Below are positions 1 through 8,227 of a stretch of 64,000 bases of DNA, in pieces; the stretch's first letter is position 1; each line of letters starts with the position of its first letter. A program made the position numbers and the translations under genes. Source of the stretch: a virus; the IMG/VR virus record IMGVR_UViG_3300036768_000279, positions 62,001 to 126,000 of that record; one strand, given 5' to 3'. The notes beneath the pieces are model-generated. The model had not been told where the DNA came from, made no database searches, and worked only from the letters and a program-made list of their open reading frames with translations.

Positions 1-2
1 CT

Positions 3-605
3 ATTGAAGTTAATGATTTGTGGCGTGATGATGTAACTGGCGAATACTGGATTGCAAATAGCAATTTTGCTGGCTTTGATGTTTGGAAATTCGACTCGTC
101 TTTTAAGTACATCAATAAATACATATTCAATCCAAATAGCGGTATTAACAACGCTCGTGGTTTCTTCATGAATGGCAATCACTATCTATTCCATGGCGAG
201 TTTGGTGCAACAGGCACAACTCACATTCGTGGTAGTGGCATCTATCCTGTACGATTTGGTGCAGACGGTACCGAGCCCTATGACAATACTAGTAACCAGC
301 CGCAAGTTGGTGTACTGTGGATTTGGCCCAACGAGGGAAAATTCATTAATGGTGCTCCATTTCTTGGCACAAGACGTTTTGCCGAAATTCTTGATATGAT
401 ATACGTGCCGTCTGCAACGCACGTTGTGCCTGGGGTATATGCCTTAGTAAGATGGGCAAGAGCAGAAGGTAGCTTCAATGACTTGTATTTGTTGCGTCTT
501 GAGGAAACTACTGACGCCTGGGAAATTCGTGCCGTCACGGAATTGGACACATCGTTTTTAAGCCCAAATCAAGGTAGGCGAGAACTCTTATACATGACCT
601 ATTAG
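3..605 (+). CDS. Virion-associated protein, C-terminal part (5' end outside window)
   Basis: The reading frame is open to the left edge, so only the last 200 residues or so of the protein are here. The visible part is rich in aromatic residues, Gly and Asn, with alternating hydrophobic strands and no catalytic motif I recognise. This is typical of beta-structured tail or baseplate proteins. It is followed by another structural-looking gene and precedes the replication operon, so a virion role is inferred from context. The TAG stop is also part of the TTAGTGTATT promoter-like motif that starts at 602. The family was not recognised. Confidence 0.6.
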   Translation: MEVNDLWRDDVTGEYWIANSNFAGFDVWKFDSSFKYINKYIFNPNSGINNARGFFMNGNHYLFHGEFGATGTTHIRGSGIYPVRFGADGTEPYDNTSNQPQVGVLWIWPNEGKFINGAPFLGTRRFAEILDMIYVPSATHVVPGVYALVRWARAEGSFNDLYLLRLEETTDAWEIRAVTELDTSFLSPNQGRRELLYMTY

Positions 606-627
606 TGTATTGTTACGTGCGTTGGTA
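602..627 (+). promoter_or_regulatory. Candidate late promoter (TTAGTGTATT motif plus GGTA)
   Basis: TTAGTGTATT at 602-611 is followed 22 bases from its first base by GGTA (624-627). The same two elements at the same spacing occur at 39482 and 39980, each time just before a structural gene. The gene served here starts at 698. A promoter read by a phage sigma factor is an inference. No sigma-70 -35 box is apparent. Confidence 0.4.
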
Positions 628-697
628 TTTTTACCATAGCAGTGCAGGGTCAAACGTTCTCTCGTGAGATAGTTGCCCATCACGTAGAGGAAAACAC

Positions 698-1357
698 ATG
701 GTAAGTGGAATTCGTTTTTTTGCATGTTCTGGAGCTATGGGTGGAACTCCGGCCACTCGTGCAACTCCAAACCTTGAGATCTTCAACCTTGAGCCGGGTG
801 CTACCAACAATCCTAACCGCATGGGATTTTTCGGTTCTGCTGGTGCTCCAAACAGTGCGGTCATTGTTGGGCAGTATCAAGATCGTACTCACCGCTGTGA
901 CGAGACTGGCGTTGACTTTGGGGCGATGATCAATGTCAAATTCACTGGTGCAACTACTGCCAGTGTCTCTGGCGTTCCATTCACGGCCGGATTGCAGAAT
1001 ATTTCACGTAGCTCCGGCACCCTGCTTTGTCGTTTCACGGAACCGAATGGTACGGCTGTAATCACTCAGAACGCTACGTTTAGTGCAATCAATCTCACGG
1101 CTGGGTCTGGTGCCCCGAACGTGTCAGATCTCGTGAGTACGGGTATTACCATCAAGGCTGCACAACTTCCCGATACACAAGGTTTTGCCGGTAGTACATC
1201 TTGGCAGAACATCGATAGCAGCGGTTCTGCTCTAGCCCTCAACGCTCAGAACGGTACGGCGAGCGTACACGACTTCCATTTGATCATCAGCGGTACTCCG
1301 ACTGCCGCCGGACGCAAGGTGAACTTCGCATACTACATGCAACTTGAGTATCTGTAA
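698..1357 (+). CDS. Structural protein, unknown family
   Basis: A 219-residue protein rich in Gly, Ala, Thr, Ser and Asn, with no signal peptide, membrane segment or enzyme motif. The composition and the C-terminal beta-like segment ending in YYMQLEYL fit a head-decoration, tail or fibre protein. It has a 93-base leader carrying the TTAGTGTATT motif and a GAGGAAA ribosome site just before the ATG. It ends immediately before a strong hairpin, so it is probably transcribed as a one-gene or terminal unit of the virion module. The specific role is unknown. Confidence 0.65.
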   Translation: MVSGIRFFACSGAMGGTPATRATPNLEIFNLEPGATNNPNRMGFFGSAGAPNSAVIVGQYQDRTHRCDETGVDFGAMINVKFTGATTASVSGVPFTAGLQNISRSSGTLLCRFTEPNGTAVITQNATFSAINLTAGSGAPNVSDLVSTGITIKAAQLPDTQGFAGSTSWQNIDSSGSALALNAQNGTASVHDFHLIISGTPTAAGRKVNFAYYMQLEYL

Positions 1358-1376
1358 TCGGGCCGAAACGGCCCGA
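1358..1376 (+). terminator. Hairpin directly after structural gene
   Basis: Perfect 8-bp stem TCGGGCCG/CGGCCCGA with an AAA loop, starting one base after the stop codon at 1357. A third copy of the right arm (GGCCCGA, 1382-1388) could compete for the left arm. There is no U tract directly after it, so this may be an RNA-stability or attenuator element rather than a complete terminator. Confidence 0.55.
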
Positions 1377-1401
1377 AAGATGGCCCGATTTAGAGTCTAT
1401 C

Positions 1402-1432
1402 TGGGGGTGGTGTAAGCCACCCCCAATTTTTT
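1402..1432 (+). terminator. Rho-independent terminator
   Basis: Perfect 9-bp GC-rich stem TGGGGGTGG/CCACCCCCA with a six-base loop, followed by AATTTTTT. This is the most canonical intrinsic terminator in the window. It separates the virion genes on the left from the replication operon that begins at 1460. Confidence 0.9.
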
Positions 1433-1459
1433 CCGCCACTTGGATGGTCGGCTGTCATA

Positions 1460-1963
1460 ATGGAAGTGTCAACCGCTGTGCTGGTATCACCTGCGGATCT
1501 GATAGCCATGACGTTAGCCTTTAGCTCGAAACATCCCTTTGTGCCTAACCCTTCTAAGGACTCGAATGCGAGTCGTTGGATTGCTTCACTCTCAGACGGA
1601 ACTACCGTTTTTGAGGATGTGACGCCGGGCGAAAAGTCAGCCTGGATTCGTCTGAGGGAGTATGTGGCTTTGCACAAGCTCAAGGTTACTAACCTACGCT
1701 TGGAAGCATACGGGCATCGCGTAGTGCTCATGCCCTACAAGGACGAATTTGGCAATCCCCAAATCAATGGGTATTGGCATTCAAAGAAGGCTGGAGCATT
1801 GCTCAACGCTGGACCTATTGGCCAGATGTACTGGAATGGCATTGGTCTAATCAAGGGACGCGAGATCCATGTGACGTGGGTCGATCAGTCGGGCAACGTC
1901 AGCTACGAAATAAAGCAGTATCAGGAGGGCAATCCCGCCTGTATTGTGAACGATGCAGTATGA
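1460..1963 (+). CDS. Hypothetical protein at head of replication operon
   Basis: A 167-residue soluble protein with no recognised domain. It is the first gene after the intrinsic terminator and its stop overlaps the next ATG (ATGA), so it is translationally coupled to the gene before the recombinase. No clear Shine-Dalgarno precedes the ATG at 1460. The leader is only about 28 bases after the terminator's T run, so the operon promoter must lie very close or upstream of the terminator. The function is unknown. Confidence 0.65.
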   Translation: MEVSTAVLVSPADLIAMTLAFSSKHPFVPNPSKDSNASRWIASLSDGTTVFEDVTPGEKSAWIRLREYVALHKLKVTNLRLEAYGHRVVLMPYKDEFGNPQINGYWHSKKAGALLNAGPIGQMYWNGIGLIKGREIHVTWVDQSGNVSYEIKQYQEGNPACIVNDAV

Positions 1964-2397
1964 AGTACAAGTCGATCACTACGCCTGATGTAGAGCACGA
2001 CGAAGCCAACATTTTGACGGAAATGTTGTGGCTGAATCGCGATCTGCGTACAGACATCTTTCCATGGCGTGGAGATAACGGCAAAGAGTGGGGGCGGTTC
2101 GTATCAGCTTTCAAGAAGCTGATGGGACCGTCATTTGGTCTGTCGGCTGAGCAGTTGGCGTTTTACGTTTACAGGTGCAAGCCTCACTACATCAATCCGC
2201 CAGAGTTTGCCAAAATGGCGGTCGTGGCCCGCAAGCTATTTCGTCGTTATAATATCGACGAAGTATGTAGACTCTATTCAGATCAACGCCGCGAGTCCAT
2301 GAAGCCAGGACTCGAAAAAGCATCATACAAGCAAGAGAAACCGAAGTCATTCCTGACCTTTTTGAAGGAGCTAGAACGTGGCGAAGTCAAAGACTGA
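1960..2397 (+). CDS. Hypothetical protein upstream of recombinase
   Basis: 145 residues. The start at 1960 is chosen because it makes an ATGA overlap with the upstream stop; the frame is open further upstream but that part only shadows the previous gene. The protein is helical and charged, with a basic C-terminal half. Its last codons overlap the GTG start of the RecA-like gene, and AAGGAG inside its end serves as the ribosome site for that gene. A recombinase accessory role is possible from position alone. No family recognised. Confidence 0.65.
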   Translation: MKYKSITTPDVEHDEANILTEMLWLNRDLRTDIFPWRGDNGKEWGRFVSAFKKLMGPSFGLSAEQLAFYVYRCKPHYINPPEFAKMAVVARKLFRRYNIDEVCRLYSDQRRESMKPGLEKASYKQEKPKSFLTFLKELERGEVKD

Positions 2398-3538
2398 AAA
2401 GACAGAAGAGCCTAAGATCGCGGACGCCGTGTCGTTTGGATTTTTTAGCGGTGAAATCACTGATGAAGAAAAGGGTGTGCGGGTCTTCGAGGCCAGCAGC
2501 ATGAAAGACCCTGAGCCAAACAAGAGCGGCTCGATTACTTTGGACTACGATCTAGTTGTTCCTTTTCCAGAGGGTCGTATTGTTGAGATCTTTGGGGGGG
2601 AAGGTACCGGAAAGACGACGCTAGCTCTTGAAGTGATTGGTCAGGCTCTTACGAGTGATCCCAAGAAGATTGCGTTATTTGTCAATATGGAGAAGAGTTT
2701 GAACGTCTCTCTCATGAGAACGATCCGCACCCTTCGTCCATTCATTGATGATGCAATTGCCAAACAAGACGGGTGCCGTCTTTGGATTGTGAACGCAACG
2801 ACTGGCGAACAAGCACTCGAAGCACTCAAGCAGTTTGCGTATATGGTACCTCACGGTATTGGTGTTCTTGACTCCATTGATGCAGCACAACCCGAGACTG
2901 TTCTTGCTGGCGAGATTGGCGAGAACCGTGTTGGTAATCACGGCAAGCTTATGTCAGACGCCATGCGTAAGCTAGTCGGTATTGCTGAAGCCAACAGTGT
3001 ATGTCTCATCTTCATCAATCAGCTTCGTGACAAGATTACTATGTATGGTGACCCAGCCGAAACTCCTGGCGGCAAGGCTGTGCGATTCTATGCCACACAG
3101 CGTTTGCGTCTCAAGACGCCCACCAAGGCTGATATGATTACCGTTGCAGATGGTGAAGTTATTGGCAAGATGATCAATTACAAGATCATCAAGAACAAGT
3201 TTGCTCCAGAAGGCACAGAGAATTCATTTCCGCTACTCTTCAAGAACGGCATTTTCCGCGAACAGGAACTAGTCATTCAGTGTTGTAATTTTGGCATCTT
3301 GAAGCTTGGTGGCAAGGGTGGCAAACAAGTCTACTTGCCAACTCTAGACAGAAAGTCAAATGAGTTCGTCAAGAAGGGTGGCGAAATCGAGGGCACTTGG
3401 ATGAGTCAATTCAACGCTTCGCGTAAGCTGTTGTTGGATCCAGTCTTGACTTCAAAACTCAATGAAGAACTCATGAAGATCATTAACAGCACTCAAAATT
3501 CATCTGGCACATTTGATGAAGTTCAAGACGCTGAATAA
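2378..3538 (+). CDS. RecA/UvsX-like strand-exchange recombinase
   Basis: A 386-residue RecA-fold ATPase that should coat single-stranded DNA and drive homologous pairing for phage recombination and replication restart. Walker A GGEGTGKTT lies at residues 73-81 and a Walker B-like VLDSID at 163-168. The L2-type region contains PGGKAVRFYATQ, as in RecA and UvsX proteins. The length fits the family. It starts with GTG behind a good AAGGAG site. It is followed by a nuclease, a helicase and a primase, a typical phage replication order. RecA rather than UvsX ancestry cannot be settled by eye. Confidence 0.92.
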   Translation: MAKSKTEKTEEPKIADAVSFGFFSGEITDEEKGVRVFEASSMKDPEPNKSGSITLDYDLVVPFPEGRIVEIFGGEGTGKTTLALEVIGQALTSDPKKIALFVNMEKSLNVSLMRTIRTLRPFIDDAIAKQDGCRLWIVNATTGEQALEALKQFAYMVPHGIGVLDSIDAAQPETVLAGEIGENRVGNHGKLMSDAMRKLVGIAEANSVCLIFINQLRDKITMYGDPAETPGGKAVRFYATQRLRLKTPTKADMITVADGEVIGKMINYKIIKNKFAPEGTENSFPLLFKNGIFREQELVIQCCNFGILKLGGKGGKQVYLPTLDRKSNEFVKKGGEIEGTWMSQFNASRKLLLDPVLTSKLNEELMKIINSTQNSSGTFDEVQDAE

Positions 3539-3947
3539 CAAGGAAGTAAGACTTGAAATCTTGCCTAGCCGTTATCCTGTTAGGTCGAGAACTCAGTCTA
3601 AATCGCTAGGGCAATACAATCTAGGACGTACTATTCGAGCGATCTATGGTATGCATGCCTTGCTTCTAGAAGAATTTCCTATTCCAGATGAGCGTCTGTT
3701 TCTTGACTTCTACATGCCACACCACAAACTTGCGTTTGAGTTTCAGGGCGACCAACACGACACATTCAACAAGTTCTTCCATGGCGACAAGAGCGGCTTT
3801 GAGCGTTCTCAAGCACGCGACCAAAGAAAGAAAGCTTGGTGCGTTCTGAACGAGATTATGCTGGTTGAGGTTCGCGGTACGCTATCGACCGACCAACTCA
3901 AAGCTTTAATTCAATCACAAAGAGCGGATCATGAAGAACACGATTGA
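3516..3947 (+). CDS. PD-(D/E)XK endonuclease, Vsr/DUF559-like
   Basis: 143 residues. The core strand pair LFLDFYMP and LAFEFQGDQH has the D...ExQ pattern of Vsr and DUF559-type restriction-fold nucleases, followed by an Arg/Lys-rich helix (ARDQRKKAW) and a final strand (IMLVEVRGT). The start at ATG 3516 lies inside the end of the recombinase gene. The position between recombinase and helicase suggests a role in processing recombination or replication intermediates, as phage resolvases do. A free-standing homing nuclease of the same fold is an alternative. Confidence 0.72.
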   Translation: MKFKTLNNKEVRLEILPSRYPVRSRTQSKSLGQYNLGRTIRAIYGMHALLLEEFPIPDERLFLDFYMPHHKLAFEFQGDQHDTFNKFFHGDKSGFERSQARDQRKKAWCVLNEIMLVEVRGTLSTDQLKALIQSQRADHEEHD

Positions 3948-4151
3948 AAAATTCTGGCAGAAGGTCGAGCAATGTGTAAGGTGATGTATGGCGAGTCTAA
4001 TCCATCATCTAAACTGACCAAGACAAAGATGCGGTATATGCGATGGCTAAGACATAAAGGATGGACTCTCGCTGCACTGGTTCAAAAATACGGAGTGTCT
4101 ATTGCTACCGTTCATAGAATTGTGCATTATGTTACCTGGAGAGAAGTATAA
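3931..4151 (+). pseudogene. Remnant of HNH homing endonuclease (N-terminal peptide plus C-terminal HTH)
   Basis: Two short frames look like the two ends of one HNH endonuclease. The first (3931-3984, 17 residues) begins MKNTIEKFWQKVEQC, like the N-termini of HNH proteins. The second (3972-4151, 59 residues) reads GESNPSSKLT followed by a helix-turn-helix (ALVQKYGVSIATVHRIV), as in the C-terminal DNA-binding end of such enzymes. The catalytic middle is missing and the frames differ. The second frame has an AGAAGG site and a TAATG junction with the helicase gene, so it may still be translated as a small HTH protein. Confidence 0.62.
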
Positions 4152-5647
4152 TGTCCAATATTGCAGCCGAGAAGGTATTTTTGGCGGGCGTCATTGCGAA
4201 CCCGACCAAGTTGTTTGACTATCTCGACTATCTAGATGAGAATGACTTTCAGCACGCGGCCACAAAGATGACATTTGAGGCTGTGCGTTCCTTGATTCTA
4301 AACAAGGAAGCGACAAGCCTAACCAAAGCCAAGCTAGTTGCGGAAGCCAGGGCTCTTGGTCACCAGAATTACTTGTCGGCTACCAAGGACGGTAAGTGGA
4401 TTGATGAATTGTACGAAGAAAAGGTTGAGGAGCAAGAACTCACCGAACTCTTCTTGGAGATCAAGCGTCAAACACTGAAAGAGAATTACAAGCGAGCCTT
4501 TGAGGAAACTAGCAATTATCTGACCACTACGTCGGATCCGCTATCTGTTATGATTGGTAGGGTTGAAGACTCTATCATCAGTCAAGTCAATTCACTTGAT
4601 CGTGGCGAGAATGCTCCAGTGCTTCTGACAAAGGGCATCTTCGAGTTCATCGATGATCTGGCAAACGACCCCGGTAATTTAGGTATTGACCTTGGTTATC
4701 CAGTATGGCAGGATCGTATTGGTCAGTTCCGAAATGGTTCCGTAACTTTGGTGGTTGCAACCGCCAAGGCTGGCAAGTCTCAGTTTGCGTTGCGTGCTGC
4801 TCTGAATACCGCACGCAAAGGACTGCCGGTCATATTGTGCGACAGCGAACTTAACAAGAATGACCAGCAAATTCGTTTGGTGGCTATGATGGCCCGCGTG
4901 CCATTTCAGTACATCGAAACTGGTTTCTGGAAGATGACACCAGAGCAGTTGAAGACTCATGGCGTCACTGATGAGCAGCAGATTTCACACATCATGGAGT
5001 GTGGTCGTCGCCTTCGTGATCCAGAGCTACGTCAGCGTGTTCTGGCACTACCTATTACGTACCAATCCATTTCTGGCATGGACGTGCCAGCAGTCATTCC
5101 GCATCTACGTCGTTGGATTCTCAAAGACGTAAAGCCGGATCGTACTACCAAGAACGCACAGTGCCTGGTTGTATATGACTACATTAAGCTCGCTACCATT
5201 ACAGACCTTAAGGCCAATCGCAACATTGCTGAATGGCAGATGCATGGTATCAATGTAGCATTGCTACACGATACCATGAAGCGATACAATATTCCCTGTC
5301 TAGCCTTCGGTCAGACAAATAATGAGGTCGATGAGGGCATTCAGTGCGTTGCCGGTGGTAAGCGTATCAGCGAAAACGTCACGTCAGTCAGTTACTTGAA
5401 GAAAAAGACAGACGATGAAAGAGCGTTTGATGGGAATGGTTCTCACCTTGTACGTGTATTTGCTACCCGTTATGGTGCGGGCACTCCGATTGGTCACATT
5501 AATTTCGATGCTGATCTAAGTTGCGGCGATTTCAAGGAAATCGGACTAAGCACGGTCAACTTCAACGAAGAGCGTCAGAAGCGTCTAGACGAATACAAGA
5601 AGGGCCGCGATGCAAAGAGAAAGAATGATGACGACGAGGATGACTGA
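4151..5647 (+). CDS. DnaB-like replicative DNA helicase
   Basis: 498 residues. The N-terminal 130 residues resemble the DnaB helical domain (EKVFLAGVIANP). The C-terminal RecA-like motor carries Walker A ATAKAGKSQ at about 203-211 and a Walker B-like LVVYDYIKL near residue 335. A hexameric helicase of this type unwinds DNA ahead of the DnaE-like polymerase and recruits the primase encoded next. The last residues are very acidic (NDDDEDD). The start overlaps the preceding remnant by one base (TAATG). The family is clear; the exact subfamily is not. Confidence 0.9.
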   Translation: MSNIAAEKVFLAGVIANPTKLFDYLDYLDENDFQHAATKMTFEAVRSLILNKEATSLTKAKLVAEARALGHQNYLSATKDGKWIDELYEEKVEEQELTELFLEIKRQTLKENYKRAFEETSNYLTTTSDPLSVMIGRVEDSIISQVNSLDRGENAPVLLTKGIFEFIDDLANDPGNLGIDLGYPVWQDRIGQFRNGSVTLVVATAKAGKSQFALRAALNTARKGLPVILCDSELNKNDQQIRLVAMMARVPFQYIETGFWKMTPEQLKTHGVTDEQQISHIMECGRRLRDPELRQRVLALPITYQSISGMDVPAVIPHLRRWILKDVKPDRTTKNAQCLVVYDYIKLATITDLKANRNIAEWQMHGINVALLHDTMKRYNIPCLAFGQTNNEVDEGIQCVAGGKRISENVTSVSYLKKKTDDERAFDGNGSHLVRVFATRYGAGTPIGHINFDADLSCGDFKEIGLSTVNFNEERQKRLDEYKKGRDAKRKNDDDEDD

Positions 5648-6686
5648 AACAGAGAAGAAGGCGTTGCGGAACCACGCGAACCGCAACATTACCTACTTAC
5701 TCGACAAGCTCGCCGTCAGCTATACTGATCGCGGGAATGGACTCATTCAATCTTGCTGCAAGTGTCAACAGCACGGTGGAAATCGCGACAACCCAACTGC
5801 CTTTAGTTGGCGTCCCGATCTAGGCAAGTGGGTTTGCTGGACACACCATTGTGAGGAGTTGCGTGGCAATGACATCTTTGGGCTTGTTAGTAGTATTCTA
5901 GGAACTAACTTTGCAGCGTCGGCTAAATGGATCCATGATCGTTTGGCAGAGAAAAGCGTTGACGTTACACAAGAGGCGGCACCGCCCGAGAATTTACATC
6001 GTGGCACAGCACTACATACCCACGAACCACTCAAAGAAGATAACCTGCGTTTCCTGCAAATGGACCCAGCGTATCTCATTCAGCGTGGATTTAGCAAGGA
6101 AGTTCTACGCGACTACAACGCAGGACTGTGGCAGCGTCCTGGGACATTCATGAATGATCGTGTCGTATTCCCTATTCGCGACCATGACGGATTCTTGGTT
6201 GGCTATACGGGACGCACCATTCATTCAGAACAATACTTCTTGGAAAAGGGCATTGAGTATCGCAAGTGGATTCATGGCCGTCACTACAATCTATGGCCAA
6301 AGCGTGGCGAACTACTTATTAGTTCCTTGCTCTTCAACTTGAATAGAGCCAAGCGGTATATGGGTCATCAGAAGAAGATGATTGTTGTAGAAGGTCCGCT
6401 GGACGGCATGAAACTAGAAATGGCTGGAATACACAATTGGGTGGCAACGCTAGGAACCACTTTTTGTGCCAATCACCGCACCCTTTTGGTCAAGTATGGC
6501 GTAACTGATTTGTACGTCGCATATGACGATGATGAGAACGAGGCTGGCGAGAAGGGCCTCATGCGACTCAAGCGTGTCGTCGGCGACATTTTCAATGTTC
6601 ACAAGGTCGATCTCCTCAACGCACACGATTGCGGCGACCTGACAGTAGAACAACTTCAACTCATTTTCAAGGGGATCGGATGCTGA
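5610..6686 (+). CDS. DnaG-type DNA primase
   Basis: A primase that lays RNA primers for lagging-strand synthesis. A zinc-binding start (CCKCQQHGG...CWTHHC) is followed by the catalytic region and a TOPRIM motif (MIVVEGPLDGMKLE) with downstream acidic residues (YDDDENEAG). About 348-358 residues, short for DnaG but usual in phages. The start is uncertain: ATG 5610 has an AAGAAGGG site but overlaps the helicase by 38 bases, while ATG 5640 gives the 8-base overlap more usual in this genome. The adjacent DnaB-like gene supports a primosome pair. Confidence 0.88.
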   Translation: MQRERMMTTRMTETEKKALRNHANRNITYLLDKLAVSYTDRGNGLIQSCCKCQQHGGNRDNPTAFSWRPDLGKWVCWTHHCEELRGNDIFGLVSSILGTNFAASAKWIHDRLAEKSVDVTQEAAPPENLHRGTALHTHEPLKEDNLRFLQMDPAYLIQRGFSKEVLRDYNAGLWQRPGTFMNDRVVFPIRDHDGFLVGYTGRTIHSEQYFLEKGIEYRKWIHGRHYNLWPKRGELLISSLLFNLNRAKRYMGHQKKMIVVEGPLDGMKLEMAGIHNWVATLGTTFCANHRTLLVKYGVTDLYVAYDDDENEAGEKGLMRLKRVVGDIFNVHKVDLLNAHDCGDLTVEQLQLIFKGIGC

Positions 6687-7648
6687 AACTCAAGTCATGT
6701 TCGCCGTCACGTATCAAGACATTTGATATGTGCAAGTTCAAATACTGGCTGACATATCATTGTCCAGATGTAAAACTCAAGTCGAACTGGGGGGCTGCTC
6801 ACGGTTCGCTGCTTCATGACATCTTAGAGAATCTTGCCAACAAAGAAGACACCGATTGGATGAGCCGCTTGTATAGAGGATATGCGGGCGAGCTTTCTAC
6901 TCTAGATCGCAATGGACAGCCCGAGATCATGGAGAGTCCGCTCGTGTGGGCAAAGTCCAAGGACTATCAAGACAAGAAGCCATACTGTGATACATGTCCT
7001 TACAAACAGGAAGAACGCTGCGGTATTTCCAAACAAGCCTTGTCCGAGCTAACTGGATGTCCGCGTTATCTGTTTGATATTTCTGTGTCTATGCTTGAGT
7101 CAACTATCAAGCGTTACCAGGGCGGCATTTGGGACAAGATGCTACGAGACGCCAAGGGCGTACCAATTGGAACAGAGTATTCCTTTGAAATCAAGATCAA
7201 GGGTACCGACGTACCTTTGATCGGCATTCTGGACCTCGTGATCGAGGAAGACCCTGAGACTATTCACATCATTGACTACAAGAGCGGTGCATGGGTACAG
7301 AATTACGCCGAATGTCGTGAGGACATTCAAGTCAAGATCTATTCGATGGCAAGCCGCAAAGAGTTCATTGAAGACGTGAACAATAAGGGCTACAAGTACA
7401 AGAATGTCATTTTGACGTTCGACTACTTTGCCAGCAATCCAATCACCCTCGCTTTTACAGCGGATGAGGACGCTGCCACCGAAGTGTGGACGGCAAACAA
7501 GATCAACGAAATTCAGAACACTAACTGGATCGATCGTATTGTGAGAAGCAATGACGACTTTACCAAGCGTTGGGCCTGGAAGTGTCGATCTCTTTGTGAT
7601 ACGGAAGTGTGTGCTTCCAAGTGGAACGGAAAGTTCAAGGCTGAATAA
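6680..7648 (+). CDS. Cas4/RecB-like PD-(D/E)XK nuclease with cysteine cluster
   Basis: 322 residues from ATG 6680, which has an AAGGGG site and overlaps the primase stop. The N-terminus (SPSRIKTFDMCKFKYWL) is the usual opening of RecB/Cas4-type nucleases. The core has GILDLVIEED and IIDYKSG, the D...DxK active-site strands. Cysteines at CDTC, ERCG and TGC, with Cys18, could hold an iron-sulphur cluster as in Cas4 and AddB. It probably acts as a single-strand exonuclease for recombination or end processing. No CRISPR genes are near, so an adaptation role is not suggested. Confidence 0.82.
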   Translation: MLKLKSCSPSRIKTFDMCKFKYWLTYHCPDVKLKSNWGAAHGSLLHDILENLANKEDTDWMSRLYRGYAGELSTLDRNGQPEIMESPLVWAKSKDYQDKKPYCDTCPYKQEERCGISKQALSELTGCPRYLFDISVSMLESTIKRYQGGIWDKMLRDAKGVPIGTEYSFEIKIKGTDVPLIGILDLVIEEDPETIHIIDYKSGAWVQNYAECREDIQVKIYSMASRKEFIEDVNNKGYKYKNVILTFDYFASNPITLAFTADEDAATEVWTANKINEIQNTNWIDRIVRSNDDFTKRWAWKCRSLCDTEVCASKWNGKFKAE

Positions 7649-8226
7649 TGATGGCACGAATCTCAAAAGACTGGGTTGACGCATATTTTGCGTATGGCGT
7701 TGACGTTGCTAATCGCAAGGTATTTTTGTTTGATGATGTTGACTCCAATAGCATTGGTGCCGTCATTAAGGGACTTTACTTGATGGAGGCACAAACCGAC
7801 AAGAAGCCGATCGAACTTTTTGTAGGATCTTTTGGTGGCTCCGAGTATGACATGTTCGCCCTGTATGACGTATGTCGCACTCTCGTCAGTCCTATTCATA
7901 CGACGGCTATTGGCAAGTGCATGTCTGCTGCACCATTGCTTGTTGCTGGTGGCGAAGAAGGACATCGTTATGCTACTCCCAATACCATGTTCATGGTACA
8001 CGAAGCATGGGAAGACTTCGGTGCCAAGCGTATGGATGAACTAAAGATCGATCTCAAGCACTATGATGAATTGGCGTATCGCTGGGGCAAGCTTATGGAG
8101 AAGCACAGCAAGAAGTCATCTAAGTTTTGGTTAGATCTTTGCAAAAAGGCTGGCGACACTTACTTCAATGCCGAAAAGGCTTTGGAGTGGGGATTGATCG
8201 ATCATATCTGGGATGAAAAGGAATGA
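7648..8226 (+). CDS. ClpP-like serine protease
   Basis: 192 residues with the ClpP/crotonase fold. Catalytic Ser93 sits in GKCMSAAPLL, His118 in MFMVHEAW, and Asp170 before the FNAEKALEWGLID segment that matches the ClpP end (SAEEAxxYGLID). ClpP forms barrel-shaped proteases that degrade proteins delivered by AAA+ unfoldases. In phages such folds also serve as head-maturation proteases, but this gene lies among replication genes far from any head gene in view, so turnover of host or replication proteins is more likely. The start overlaps the upstream stop by one base. Confidence 0.83.
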   Translation: MMARISKDWVDAYFAYGVDVANRKVFLFDDVDSNSIGAVIKGLYLMEAQTDKKPIELFVGSFGGSEYDMFALYDVCRTLVSPIHTTAIGKCMSAAPLLVAGGEEGHRYATPNTMFMVHEAWEDFGAKRMDELKIDLKHYDELAYRWGKLMEKHSKKSSKFWLDLCKKAGDTYFNAEKALEWGLIDHIWDEKE

Positions 8227-8227
8227 T

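Noticed and set aside
6680-7648. CRISPR adaptation function for the Cas4-like nuclease
   Set aside because: No cas1, cas2 or repeat array is present in the window; the context is replication.
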